The notes: a model not told the origin generated them from the letters alone. Counted from the stretch's first letter, positions 52,740 through 63,492 are shown. The stretch is 64,000 nt of DNA from TMED8 sp038125725 (GCA_038125725.1 JAYPEK010000006.1:62001-126000); one strand, 5' to 3'. Translations and numbers: made by a program.

Positions 52740-53996
52740 TCAGGCGGCGTGCACCAGGACGTGGCGCTTCTTGCCGGCCGAGAGCTTGATCAGCCCGTCG
52801 GCGTTGCCGTCCGCGGCGGTGACCACCAGCGTCTCGTCCGAGATGACGGCGTCGTTGAGCCGCCCGCCGCCGCCGCGAATGAGGCGCCTAGCCTCGCCGT
52901 TGGACCCGGCCAGCCCGGCGCGGCAGAAGAGCTCGATGACGGCGATGCCGGCGTCCAACTCCGCCCCGTCCACCTCGACGGTGGGAAGCCCGTCGGCCAA
53001 GGCGCCTTGCTCGAAGGCCTTCTCGGCGGTGGCGCGGGCTTCCTGCGCGGCCGCTTCGCCGTGGCAGAGCGCCGCCGCCGCGTCGGCCAGCACCTTCTTG
53101 GCGTCGTTGAGCTCGGCGCCTTCGAGCGCTTCCAGGCGTTGGACCTCGTCCAAGGGGAGCTCGGTGAAGAGCCGCAGGAACTTGCCGACGTCGGCGTCCT
53201 CGGTGTTGCGCCAGAACTGCCAGTAGTCGTAGGGCGCCAGCATGTCGGCGTTCAGCCAGACAGCGCCGGCGGCGGTCTTGCCCATCTTGGCGCCCGACGC
53301 GGTGGTCAGCAGCGGCGTCGTCAGCCCGATCAGATGCGCATCGTCGATGCGCCGGCCCAACTCGACGCCGTTGACGATGTTGCCCCACTGGTCGGAGCCG
53401 CCCATCTGCAGGGTGCAGTTCTGGCGGCGCGACAGTTCGAGGAAATCGTAGGCCTGGAGGATCATGTAGTTGAACTCCAGGAAGGTGAGGTGGTGTTCGC
53501 GCTCCAGGCGCAGTTTCACCGAATCGAAACCGAGCATGCGGTTGATGGAGAAATGCCGGCCATAGTCGCGCAGGAACTCGATATACTGCAGCCCGTCCAG
53601 CCAGTCGGCGTTGTTGACCATGACCGCGTCCGTCGGGCCGTCGCCGAAGGTCAGGTACTTGGCGAAGACCTGCTTGATGCCCTCCATGTTGGCTTGGATG
53701 GTGGCCTCGTCCAGGAGCTGGCGGGATTCGTCCTTGCCCGACGGGTCGCCGACCTTGGTGGTGCCGCCGCCCATCAAAACGATCGGCTTGTGCCCGGATT
53801 TCTGAAACAGACGCAGCAGCATGATCGACACCAAAGAGCCCGCGTGCAGGCTGGGCGCGGTGCAGTCGAAGCCGATGTAGGCGACGACGGGTTCGGTGCC
53901 GGCGGCCTTGGCGTCGAGCGCGTCCAGGTCGGTGCACTGGTGCATGTAGCCGCGTTCGACGACGCCGTTGATGAAGGCTGATTTATACTGGCTCAT
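52740..53996 (-). CDS. tyrS: Tyrosyl-tRNA synthetase
   Basis: The protein is 418 residues from the ATG at 53996 (MSQYKSAFINGVVERGYMHQ); the open frame to 54137 has no homology upstream. The HIGH-type motif is in PSLHAGSLVSIM and the KMSKS-type loop is AKMGKTAAGAVW. The tyrosine-binding TKVGDPSGKDE and QMGGSDQWGNI are present, and the S4-like RNA-binding tail includes SNGEARRLIRGGGGRLND. It is divergent from anmK. Confidence 0.96.
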   Translation of the reverse strand: MSQYKSAFINGVVERGYMHQCTDLDALDAKAAGTEPVVAYIGFDCTAPSLHAGSLVSIMLLRLFQKSGHKPIVLMGGGTTKVGDPSGKDESRQLLDEATIQANMEGIKQVFAKYLTFGDGPTDAVMVNNADWLDGLQYIEFLRDYGRHFSINRMLGFDSVKLRLEREHHLTFLEFNYMILQAYDFLELSRRQNCTLQMGGSDQWGNIVNGVELGRRIDDAHLIGLTTPLLTTASGAKMGKTAAGAVWLNADMLAPYDYWQFWRNTEDADVGKFLRLFTELPLDEVQRLEALEGAELNDAKKVLADAAAALCHGEAAAQEARATAEKAFEQGALADGLPTVEVDGAELDAGIAVIELFCRAGLAGSNGEARRLIRGGGGRLNDAVISDETLVVTAADGNADGLIKLSAGKKRHVLVHAA

Positions 53997-54103
53997 AAGC
54001 GTCACTGCCTCTTTGACTCCGCACCCCCGATTGCGGAACATTGGTTTATGCCATCGCCCGGCGAAGTGCAATCCCAGCCGGGCCAATCCACGGGGAAGCC
54101 GCC

Positions 54104-55231
54104 ATGCCCAAGGACGCCGACAACGCCGGCCCCGCACCGAACCCGAGGCGCCTCACCGCCATCGGCCTGATGAGCGGCACCTCGATGGACGGCATCGACG
54201 CCGCCCTGATCGAGACCGACGGCGACGAGATCCACGCCTTCGGTCCGACGGCGTCCGCCGCCTACGACGCCGGCTTCCGCGCGCGGCTCAAATCGCTCGC
54301 CGGCCGCCGCCCGGACGACAGTGCCGAGACCGCCGCCATCATCCGGGAGCTCACCGAACGCCACGCCAAGGTGGTGCTACAACTCATCCGTGACGCCGGC
54401 AAAACCGCCGCCGACATTGACTTGCTCGGCTTCCACGGCCAGACCGTCTTTCACGACCCCGCCGCCGGCGAGACCTTCCAGATCGGCGACGCCGCGCTGC
54501 TCGCCCAACTCACCGGCATCGACACCGTCGCCGACTTCCGCTCCGCCGACATGGCGGCGGGAGGCGAGGGCGCGCCGCTGGCACCGGTCTACCACGTCGC
54601 CTTGAGCCGCCCGTTGGAACGGCCGCTGGCGGTTTTGAACCTGGGTGGCGTCGGCAATGTCACCTGGATCAGCCCCGACGGCGGCGCGCTGGCGTTCGAC
54701 ACCGGCCCCGCCAACGCCTTGATCGACGACTGGATGCAGCGACGCCTCGGTAAATCCCACGACGAAAACGGCAAACTGGCCCGCACTGGCACCGTTAACG
54801 AAGAGGCGCTCGGCTGGCTCATGGACAACGACTACTTCGACGCGCCGGCGCCGAAGTCCCTCGACCGCGACGCCTTCGCCACGGCGCTCGACACCTTGGG
54901 CGACCTCACGGACGCCGACGGCGCCGCGACCCTGACGCAATTCACCGCCCGCTCGGTGGCCCGCGCCAAACAGCATTTTCCCGCGCCGCCATTAAGGTGG
55001 CTCGCCACCGGCGGCGGCCGCCACAATCCGGTGCTGATGGCGGCGCTGAGGCGCGAACTCGACGCCGACGTGGAACCGGTGGAGACCGTCGGCTGGGACG
55101 GCGACGCGCTGGAAGCCCAAGCCTTCGCCTTCATGGCCGCCCGGTCGGTCGCCGGCCTGCCGATCAGCTACCCGCAGACGACGGGCGTCACAATCCCCAT
55201 CACAGGCGGGCGCCTGTTCAAGGCGGGCTGA
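54104..55231 (+). CDS. anmK: Anhydro-N-acetylmuramic acid kinase
   Basis: The protein is 375 residues from the ATG at 54104 behind GGGGAAG. The family N-terminus GLMSGTSMDGIDAALIETD and the ATP/sugar motifs LGFHGQTVFHDP, VLNLGGVGNVTWI, AFDTGPANALIDDW and WLATGGGRHNP are all present. The enzyme phosphorylates and opens anhydroMurNAc from recycled peptidoglycan. The repeat cluster follows at its 3' side. Confidence 0.95.
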   Translation: MPKDADNAGPAPNPRRLTAIGLMSGTSMDGIDAALIETDGDEIHAFGPTASAAYDAGFRARLKSLAGRRPDDSAETAAIIRELTERHAKVVLQLIRDAGKTAADIDLLGFHGQTVFHDPAAGETFQIGDAALLAQLTGIDTVADFRSADMAAGGEGAPLAPVYHVALSRPLERPLAVLNLGGVGNVTWISPDGGALAFDTGPANALIDDWMQRRLGKSHDENGKLARTGTVNEEALGWLMDNDYFDAPAPKSLDRDAFATALDTLGDLTDADGAATLTQFTARSVARAKQHFPAPPLRWLATGGGRHNPVLMAALRRELDADVEPVETVGWDGDALEAQAFAFMAARSVAGLPISYPQTTGVTIPITGGRLFKAG

Positions 55232-55241
55232 GCCAGCACGC

Positions 55242-55290
55242 CCCGTCATTCCCGCGAACGCGGGAATCCACTTGATGCCGCAGGCATCAT
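55242..55290 (+). repeat. 49-bp repeat, copy 1 (two hairpins)
   Basis: Identical over 49 bases to 55527-55575. It contains CCCGCG-AA-CGCGGG and GATGCC-GCA-GGCATC, two small palindromes typical of REP-type elements. Confidence 0.9.
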
Positions 55291-55351
55291 GCGACCCTGA
55301 TCCCGAGCCAGGGGACAAACCGCCTGGATTCCCGCTTTCGCGGGAATGACG
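55244..55351. mobile_element. MITE/REP-like composite element, about 108 bp
   Basis: The 26 bases at 55244-55269 and the reverse complement of 55326-55351 differ at one position. They form inverted ends around an unrelated centre, as in paired REP/BIME or MITE-like elements. No transposase is encoded. Confidence 0.7.
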
Positions 55352-55526
55352 AGGTCGAATGGGCAAATTTTCACGGGTTGGAACCCCTTGATTCCAAACG
55401 AATCATAAAAAAATCTCAGGAACGAACCCAATTTGCCTCCCCCGCAGCGCGCCGGGGATGGCCCGGTTGCCAATGGGCTTTGAGGGCGCGCGTCTCCAGG
55501 AAACTCGGAGGTGCCGCCCAGCACCA

Positions 55527-55575
55527 CCCGTCATTCCCGCGAACGCGGGAATCCACTTGATGCCGCAGGCATCAT
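55527..55575 (+). repeat. 49-bp repeat, copy 2 (single arm)
   Basis: Same 49 bases and orientation as 55242-55290. No inverted partner follows, so it is a lone arm. Confidence 0.9.
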
Positions 55576-55744
55576 TTCCATCCCCACAAGACCGGCTCCA
55601 ATCGCCCCCAACACCCGAAAACGTCGGCCCCGGCCCAATTCATATTCGATTTTGAAATAGCGTGCCGGCGGTGGTCTTGGTGGATCAACGCAGCGGATCG
55701 CTTGTAGCATGGCGGCCCGGGAAAGGTAAAAAATTCCTATTACA

Positions 55745-57274
55745 GTGAAAAAAAGTGACTGTACGTCAGATGTTGGGCGGTACATTGAAAGCGTTCGCCG
55801 ATCCTTTCTGCTAGTATTCAACCATATTCAATTAGGCTTGGAGTGTGTTGTGGACTCTGAAACAGCTTTTGCTCAGTTCATCGAAGTCGCACGTGAATGG
55901 GCAATTGGATACACAAAAGTCGTCCGTACATATTTTGCGATAAAACGGAATGGCGAATGGTGCCTCGAATATGCGATGACAATTTTTGTGACCGATCTGT
56001 TTGACGAAGTTGACAAATTGGTGCTTCCAGAAGTCGTTGAAACCCGTTCACTGTTAGCGATAAAAGAAGTTTTTGATTTTGAAGAAGCTCACCTTGAAAA
56101 GTTTCTGTGCCCTGTCCGATTTGACCCGTTCGCCTCTTTTCATGACAAGTACGACATTTCGATTTCGGCAGAGGTTCGGAAAGGTATTTGGTACTACTTT
56201 GAGCCCTTTAACCCGAAGGAATTTCAGGGAAATTGGCGGTGGCCGACTCTTAAAGCAAACTCAAGTGAAAATCTCACTGACCAACATTTGCCCCATCGGG
56301 ATCAGTTAGATTTAGAGCTTATGGGTCACAAATTGCCGTATTCGGGTCTTGCGGACCTTTGTGATACGTTTGGAATTCCACCAACAATATTCGATCGAGG
56401 TTATTCGAACCCTCACACTAAATGGGTGGTTACCCAACCGGCCGCCGTATTGCCTGAAAGCGCCATATCAAATGAGGTTGCAAAGGTTCAAATTCGGTGC
56501 TCGCGCAATGTTGATCATGAATCATTGTCGGTAGGAGCACGTATTCTAACTGGTCAGCCCCCAATTATCAGGAAGAACCTTCCTATCTCCGAATTTGAAT
56601 GGGACGAAACAGGGGAATGGAAAACTGGATACGCTGAGGAAAATCTAGGAAGCGCTGCCATCGCTGATATTCATCTAAGTTACAATGGTCGGTATCTCGG
56701 GCATTTTTGGATAAATGACAACAAGCGATCACTGAATCAACGAATTGATATACATAGATTATTTGACAAAAAAGAGGTGGTTGGCTCGGCGTTCTTCGAT
56801 TTGAAAGATGATTTTTTTGAAGACAGTGTATCGCTCTTACTTAACTTGTCTGGTTTGACGGCTGTTTCGTATGGAGGCATCCCAAGTCTAAAAGAAGCAC
56901 CGGACATTCTCGCTTACTCATCGGTTGGCCATCTTTTTATTGTCGAGTGCACCACGAGGGACGTAGGACGGAGTGGAAAACTGCTTAAGTTGAGCCAGCG
57001 GACGCGAGAAGTGAAAGAACTCGTCAATCGCGGTAGAATCGAATTTCCGCATATCCTTCCGGTGATGTTTACATTAATTCCTCGAGACGACACAAAAGCG
57101 TGCTGGGAAGAAGCGGCTAATTTCGGCATTTCTTTAATTTGTCGCGAGAATATCGAAAACTTGATTAGTCGTATTGAGACACCTTATTCCACAGGCGAAC
57201 TCTTCGAAGCCGCACAATCTCTAATACCAAGGAAAATGGAACATAACGGCGACGCCTTTCAAAGCGGGACTTGA
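55745..57274 (+). CDS. AT-rich orphan protein with divergent PD-(D/E)XK nuclease-like C-terminus
   Basis: The protein is 509 residues and I know no family for its first 360. The C-terminus has a nuclease-like arrangement: Asp387 in PDILAY, then 14 residues later Glu401 in LFIVECTT, then K412/K415 on the next helix (SGKLLKLSQRTREV). A closing strand-helix follows (ANFGISLICRENIENLISRI), as in Mrr/restriction-type folds. The usual E-x-K is E-C-T, so the lysine may be replaced from elsewhere. Base composition (low-to-mid 40s % GC by eye) and codon use differ sharply from both neighbours. It has no partner gene. A solitary defence nuclease is possible but unproven. No good ribosome site precedes 55745; a start further in cannot be excluded. 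Confidence 0.7.
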   Translation: MKKSDCTSDVGRYIESVRRSFLLVFNHIQLGLECVVDSETAFAQFIEVAREWAIGYTKVVRTYFAIKRNGEWCLEYAMTIFVTDLFDEVDKLVLPEVVETRSLLAIKEVFDFEEAHLEKFLCPVRFDPFASFHDKYDISISAEVRKGIWYYFEPFNPKEFQGNWRWPTLKANSSENLTDQHLPHRDQLDLELMGHKLPYSGLADLCDTFGIPPTIFDRGYSNPHTKWVVTQPAAVLPESAISNEVAKVQIRCSRNVDHESLSVGARILTGQPPIIRKNLPISEFEWDETGEWKTGYAEENLGSAAIADIHLSYNGRYLGHFWINDNKRSLNQRIDIHRLFDKKEVVGSAFFDLKDDFFEDSVSLLLNLSGLTAVSYGGIPSLKEAPDILAYSSVGHLFIVECTTRDVGRSGKLLKLSQRTREVKELVNRGRIEFPHILPVMFTLIPRDDTKACWEEAANFGISLICRENIENLISRIETPYSTGELFEAAQSLIPRKMEHNGDAFQSGT

Positions 57275-57320
57275 TAGGGGTGGGTGATTGATTGAGGGGC
57301 ACGGTATATCCCGCACCCCC

Positions 57321-57402
57321 TCACTCATCCCCCTTCTTCAACGCCCCGTCTAGGTATTCATCCACCGTTAACATTAGTGCGACGTGCTGGTCCTGCTAGA
57401 AT
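57321..57402 (-). pseudogene. Decayed 3' end of an alpha/beta hydrolase gene
   Basis: These about 80 bases align without gaps to the 3' end of the intact hydrolase gene (57902 onward) with roughly three quarters identity. They read F*QDQHVALMLTVDEYLDGALKKGDE and stop, against FLQDHCVELMAMVDDYLDGALKKGDD. One internal stop is present, and homology ends upstream of it. It is a remnant of a second hydrolase copy. Confidence 0.8.
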
Positions 57403-57413
57403 TAAACGCAGGA

Positions 57414-57878
57414 TCAGTGTCCTACTGCCTCTTCAATACTGATCGTCCCGCTCAACCCCGAAATCTCCCCACCGCCTTCGAGCGCCCGCACCAGCGCATA
57501 AAGCCCCGCCGCCGAGCCGAAGTGGCCGTAGAACATCGCCACGTCGCCCCAGGGCGCGTAGTAGGCGAGGGAGCCGGGCGGATTGTCAGTGGCGAGCGGC
57601 GTGTCGTCGGTGCTGAGTTTCTTCGGCGGGTAGAAGATCTTCTCGATGCCGCCGTAGTCCTCGACCTTGAGGGTGAGCGGCAGTTGCCGGGCCAGGTCGC
57701 GGGCGGCGCCGCTGGCGTTGAGTTCGAACACAACGGTCTTGTCGCCGGCCGTGACGGAAATACGGAGCGGAGCTGTTGGGTTGGCATCGGCCGCCATGGC
57801 GCGGTCAGGCGAGGCTGTGAAGACGAGGGCGGCGAAGGTGATCAGGACGGCGACAAGAGGCGGTGCGTTCCGTCGCAT
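57414..57878 (-). CDS. Exported cyclophilin-like protein
   Basis: The protein is 154 residues with a signal peptide ending AMA-A. The mature part matches the cyclophilin-like beta-barrel of the PF18050 type: RISVTAGDKTVVFELNASGAARDLARQLPLTLKVEDYGGIEKIFYPPKKL, then GSLAYYAPWGDVAMFYGHF. These proteins share the cyclophilin fold but lack the prolyl-isomerase active site; their function is unknown. It sits between an intact hydrolase gene and a decayed copy. Confidence 0.8.
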   Translation of the reverse strand: MRRNAPPLVAVLITFAALVFTASPDRAMAADANPTAPLRISVTAGDKTVVFELNASGAARDLARQLPLTLKVEDYGGIEKIFYPPKKLSTDDTPLATDNPPGSLAYYAPWGDVAMFYGHFGSAAGLYALVRALEGGGEISGLSGTISIEEAVGH

Positions 57879-57901
57879 GAAAGCCTCCCGAGGCCGCGAC
57901 G

Positions 57902-58552
57902 TCAGTCGTCGCCTTTCTTCAACGCCCCATCCAGATAATCATCCACCATCGCCATCAGTTCGACGCAGTGGTCCTGCAGGAAGTGGTCGCCGCCCTTCAG
58001 CACGCGGTAGTCGATCTCGATGTTTTTCTGCTTTTTGAGCTTCTGCGCCAGCTTTTCGACCGAGACGATGGGGACGATGTCGTCCTTGTCGCCGTGCACG
58101 ATCAGGCCCGAAGCCGGGCAGGGGGCCAGGAAGGAGAAATCGTGGATGTTGGCCGGCGGGGCGACCGAGATGAAGCCCGAGATTTCCGGGCGGCGCATCA
58201 TCAGCTGCATGGCCACCCAGGCGCCGAAGGAGAAACCGCCGATCCAACACTTGCGCGCGTTCGGGTTATGGCCCTGCATCCAGTCCAGCGCCGTGGCGGC
58301 GTCCGAAAGCTCGCCCTGGCCGTTGTCGAAGACGCCCTGCGAGCGGCCGACGCCCCTGAAGTTGAAGCGCAGCGCCGAGAAGCCGCGCTTCACGAAACTC
58401 TGGTAGAGCGCGTAAACCACCTTGTTGCTCATGGTGCCGCCGTGCTGCGGATGCGGGTGCAACAACAGCGCCACCGGGGCGTTGGGAATCTTAGAGTGAT
58501 GATAGCGCCCCTCGAGGCGGCCTTCGGGTCCGTTGAAGATGACTTCGGGCAT
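57902..58552 (-). CDS. Alpha/beta hydrolase
   Basis: The protein is 216 residues. The sequence starts LEGRYHHSKIPNAPVALLLHPHPQHGGTMSNKVV, with the HPHPxxGG oxyanion motif of this bacterial family. The nucleophile elbow is WIGGFSFGAWVAM, the acid is in VHGDKDDIVP and the His in LKGGDHFLQDHC. Very similar proteins are frequent in alphaproteobacteria but their substrates are unknown. Its 3' end is duplicated as a decayed fragment at 57321-57402. Confidence 0.9.
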   Translation of the reverse strand: MPEVIFNGPEGRLEGRYHHSKIPNAPVALLLHPHPQHGGTMSNKVVYALYQSFVKRGFSALRFNFRGVGRSQGVFDNGQGELSDAATALDWMQGHNPNARKCWIGGFSFGAWVAMQLMMRRPEISGFISVAPPANIHDFSFLAPCPASGLIVHGDKDDIVPIVSVEKLAQKLKKQKNIEIDYRVLKGGDHFLQDHCVELMAMVDDYLDGALKKGDD

Positions 58553-58560
58553 GTGTCGGA

Positions 58561-58659
58561 TTAATCCCTAAAAAATTTGCGAGCAATTTCAGGCACTTTT
58601 GCCAAAAGGTCAATATCGGCTTTGATTTGCAAACGTTTATCGTTCAAAAGTCGATCCAT
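58561..58659 (-). CDS. Possible 32-residue AT-rich ORF
   Basis: An ATG at 58659 opens a frame encoding MDRLLNDKRLQIKADIDLLA and 12 more residues (ending KFFRD), ending at TAA 58561. It lies in a roughly 37-40% GC patch (58561-58740) that contrasts with its neighbours. The same frame is open further upstream without a start. It could be a fragment of an acquired gene or a chance frame in a promoter region, and no ribosome site is visible. Confidence 0.3.
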   Translation of the reverse strand: MDRLLNDKRLQIKADIDLLAKVPEIARKFFRD

Positions 58660-58784
58660 TATACTTGATCGTTTTGGTCGGAGATCATATATAACGGTCA
58701 ACTCGGAACGCTCCGATTTCGATCGGTTTTGACAACACCGCGTTGGCCTGCCCGCAGGTCCGGCGCCAAAATATCCGGTACGCC

Positions 58785-59516
58785 ATGGTTTTCAAGGAAC
58801 TTCGCGAAGATATCGCCGCTTATATGGAACGCGACCCGGCCGCCAAGGGGCCGCTGATGATCGTTCTCTGCTATCCCGGCTTCCATGCGCTGGTGTTCCA
58901 CAAGATGGCGCATTGGCTGTGGGAGCGGCGGCTCTACCTGGCCGGACGGCTGGTCTCGCACCTGGGCCGCATGCTCACCGGCATCGAAATTCACCCGGGC
59001 GCCGAGATCGGCCAGCGCTTCGTCATCGACCACGGCAACGGCGTCGTCATCGGCGAGACCGCCGTCATCGGCGACGACGTGACGCTTTATCACGACGTGA
59101 CGCTCGGCGGCACGGCGCCGAGCGTCGACAGCGCCGCGCAAGTCGGCCAAAAGCGCCACCCGACGCTGGAGGACGGCGTCATTGTCGGTTCCGGCGCGCA
59201 GATCCTGGGGCCGATCACCATCGGCTCGCACGCGCGCGTCGGCGCCAACTCGGTGGTGACCAAGGACGTGCCGTCTTCCGTCACCGCCGTCGGCGTGCCG
59301 GCCCGGGCCGTGATGCCCAAGGACCGCGAGAAGGCACAGGAGTTCCAGGCCTACGGCACGCCGTCGGGCGAATGCCCCGATCCGGTGCTGCAGACCATCG
59401 AGGCGCTGCGCCAGCAGGTGACGGCGCTCAGTCAACGGGTCGAGGAACTGGAAACCGAAGTTGAAGCGCAGGCCGACGCCGACAAGGGCGGCGAACGGCG
59501 CAAGCAAGCAGGGTAA
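58785..59516 (+). CDS. cysE: Serine O-acetyltransferase
   Basis: The protein is 243 residues from the ATG at 58785 (MVFKELREDIAAYMERDPAA). The left-handed beta-helix repeats run through IEIHPGAEIGQRFVIDHGNGVVIGETAVIGDDVTLYHDVTLGGT, with the catalytic His pair in DHGNG and YHD. The N-terminal helical domain is of the short EpsC type. The C-terminal tail is long and coiled-coil-like (QVTALSQRVEELETEVEAQA). It makes O-acetylserine for cysteine synthesis. It is first in a run leading to iscR and cysteine desulfurase, linking cysteine supply to Fe-S assembly. Confidence 0.94.
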   Translation: MVFKELREDIAAYMERDPAAKGPLMIVLCYPGFHALVFHKMAHWLWERRLYLAGRLVSHLGRMLTGIEIHPGAEIGQRFVIDHGNGVVIGETAVIGDDVTLYHDVTLGGTAPSVDSAAQVGQKRHPTLEDGVIVGSGAQILGPITIGSHARVGANSVVTKDVPSSVTAVGVPARAVMPKDREKAQEFQAYGTPSGECPDPVLQTIEALRQQVTALSQRVEELETEVEAQADADKGGERRKQAG

Positions 59517-59539
59517 GGCATCAGTAGAGGAGGCAGAAC

Positions 59540-60028
59540 GTGAAACTCAGCACCAAAGGCCGCTATGCGGTCATGGCCATGGTCGATCTGGCCAAGCAAT
59601 CCACCGGCGGGCCGGTTGCTCTCGCCGACGTGGCGGAACGACAGGAAATCTCGCTCTCGTACCTGGAGCAGCTGTTCGGCAAGCTCCGGCGCGGCGGGCT
59701 GGTGAAAAGCGTGCGCGGTCCCGGCGGCGGCTATCTGCTGGCGCGGTCGTCGGCCGATACGCGCATCTGCGACATCATCATGGCCGTCGACGAGCCGATC
59801 CAGACGACGCGCTGCACGCCCGGCTCGCCCACCGGCTGCAAGTCGAACCAGAGCCGCTGCCTGACGCACGACCTCTGGGAAGAGCTCGGCCATCACATTT
59901 ATCTGTACCTCAGTTCGGTGTCGCTGGAAGACGTGGTCGAGAGACGCGTGCTCGGCCGCTCCAACCAGCTGTTCCGGCCCGATGCGATGGGCGGGATGCC
60001 CGGCGGCGCCGAAGTGGCGGCGGAATAA
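59540..60028 (+). CDS. iscR: Rrf2-family Fe-S regulator IscR
   Basis: The protein is 162 residues from the GTG at 59540 with AGAGGAGG upstream. The winged helix (KGRYAVMAMVDLAKQ, LSYLEQLFGKLRRGGLVKSVRGPGGGYLLAR) is followed by the [2Fe-2S] ligand region C92, C100, C107 and H110 (in CLTHDLW). The loop is longer than in E. coli, where the cysteines are six apart. It senses Fe-S status and likely represses this same cluster, including cysE. Confidence 0.93.
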   Translation: MKLSTKGRYAVMAMVDLAKQSTGGPVALADVAERQEISLSYLEQLFGKLRRGGLVKSVRGPGGGYLLARSSADTRICDIIMAVDEPIQTTRCTPGSPTGCKSNQSRCLTHDLWEELGHHIYLYLSSVSLEDVVERRVLGRSNQLFRPDAMGGMPGGAEVAAE

Positions 60029-60074
60029 CCCGAACCGAACCCGAGCCCCGGCCCGAGCCCAAGGATAACCTGGC

Positions 60075-61217
60075 ATGACCAAGGCGAGCCCCGTCTACCT
60101 GGATTACAACGCGACCGCGCCGGCGCGGCCGGGCGTCATCGACGCCGTGGCCGAGACGCTGGCGCTGGGCGCGGTCAATCCGTCGTCGGTGCACGGCTTG
60201 GGCCGCCAGGCGAAGAAGTTGGTCGAACGCGCCCGCGAACAGGTGGCGGCGCTGGCCGGCGCGGATGCCGACCGGGTGGTCTTCACCGCCGGCGGCTCGG
60301 AGGCCGACAACCAGGCGATTGTGGGTGCCGGACGCAGGCGCGTGCTGGTCTCGGCGGTGGAACATGCCGCCGTGCTGCGCACCGCGCTCACCCGCGCCCC
60401 CGAATGCGAAGTGATCGGGGTTACGGCGGACGGCGTCATCGACCTGGACGCGCTTGAAGCGGCGCTTTCGGTCAGCGACGAGCCGGCGCTGGTTTCGGTC
60501 ATGACCGCCAACAACGAGACCGGCGTCCTCCAACCCATCCGTGACGTCGTGCGCATCGCCCGCGACTTCAGCGCGCTGGTGCATACGGACGCTGTCCAGG
60601 CGGCGGGCAAGATCGCCTTGGATTTCCAGGCCCTAGGCGTCGATTTCATGACGCTGTCGGCGCACAAGATCGGCGGCCCGCAGGGGATCGGCGCGGTGAT
60701 CTGCAAGGACCGCGCGGGCCTGCGCCCGCTGGTGCTGGGCGGCGGCCAGGAACATGGCCGGCGTGCCGGCACCGAGAACGTCGCCGGCATCGTCGGCTTC
60801 GGCGTTGCCGCCGAACTGGCGCTTTCCGAACTCGCAGCCGAGGCGCCGCGCCTCGCCGCGCTGCGCGACCGGCTGGAAGCGCGGCTCAAACGTGAGGTGC
60901 CGGACTTGACGGTTTTCTCCGAGGCCGCGCCGAGGCTCCCCAATACGTCGTGCTTGACCATGCCGGGCGTGCGTAATGACACCCAGGTGATGGCCTTGGA
61001 CCTGGCCGGGTATTGCGTCAGCGCCGGCTCGGCCTGCGCCGCCGGCAAGGTGGAGCCGAGCCATGTCCTGGACGCCATGGACGCAAGCGAGGCTGACGCC
61101 ACGTCGGCGATCCGCGTCAGCCTCGGCCACGAAACGACCGAGGCCGACATCGACGCCTTTTGTGACGCCTGGCTGGCGCTCTGGGCCCGCAAGGGCGCCG
61201 GGCGCGACGCGGCCTGA
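60075..61217 (+). CDS. Cysteine desulfurase, NifS/IscS family
   Basis: The protein is 380 residues. PLP-binding landmarks are GGSEADNQAI, EHAAVLRTAL, MTANNETGVLQP, the Asp in HTDAVQAAGK and the Schiff-base lysine in TLSAHKIGGPQGIG. The persulfide cysteine is in SAGSACAAGKVEPSHVLDAM, a group I (IscS/NifS) type loop. It delivers sulfur for Fe-S clusters. In the operon it stands between iscR and sufB; the SufS-type enzyme, if present, would lie beyond sufD. Confidence 0.93.
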   Translation: MTKASPVYLDYNATAPARPGVIDAVAETLALGAVNPSSVHGLGRQAKKLVERAREQVAALAGADADRVVFTAGGSEADNQAIVGAGRRRVLVSAVEHAAVLRTALTRAPECEVIGVTADGVIDLDALEAALSVSDEPALVSVMTANNETGVLQPIRDVVRIARDFSALVHTDAVQAAGKIALDFQALGVDFMTLSAHKIGGPQGIGAVICKDRAGLRPLVLGGGQEHGRRAGTENVAGIVGFGVAAELALSELAAEAPRLAALRDRLEARLKREVPDLTVFSEAAPRLPNTSCLTMPGVRNDTQVMALDLAGYCVSAGSACAAGKVEPSHVLDAMDASEADATSAIRVSLGHETTEADIDAFCDAWLALWARKGAGRDAA

Positions 61218-61255
61218 ACATAGATGATGATGAAGAAGCAAGGACACCGATAACC

Positions 61256-62713
<1,458 letters not shown>

Positions 62714-62742
62714 AAGAAAAAAGCGATTGAAGGTTTAAAATT

Positions 62743-63491
<749 letters not shown>

Positions 63492-63492
<1 letters not shown>

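Larger units (their letters stand above)
55232..55744. other. Non-coding stretch with REP/MITE-like repeats
   Basis: This 513-base gap contains no credible gene. It holds two identical 49-bp direct repeats, an inverted partner of their first half and a GC-rich middle with no protein character. GC drops at about 55735, where the AT-rich gene begins. Confidence 0.8.

Noticed and set aside
55378..55560. 60-residue ORF between the repeats
   Set aside because: It ends inside the second repeat and has no homology or ribosome site.
55242..55575. Possible CRISPR array
   Set aside because: There are only two direct copies, 285 bases apart, with no regular spacers and no cas genes.
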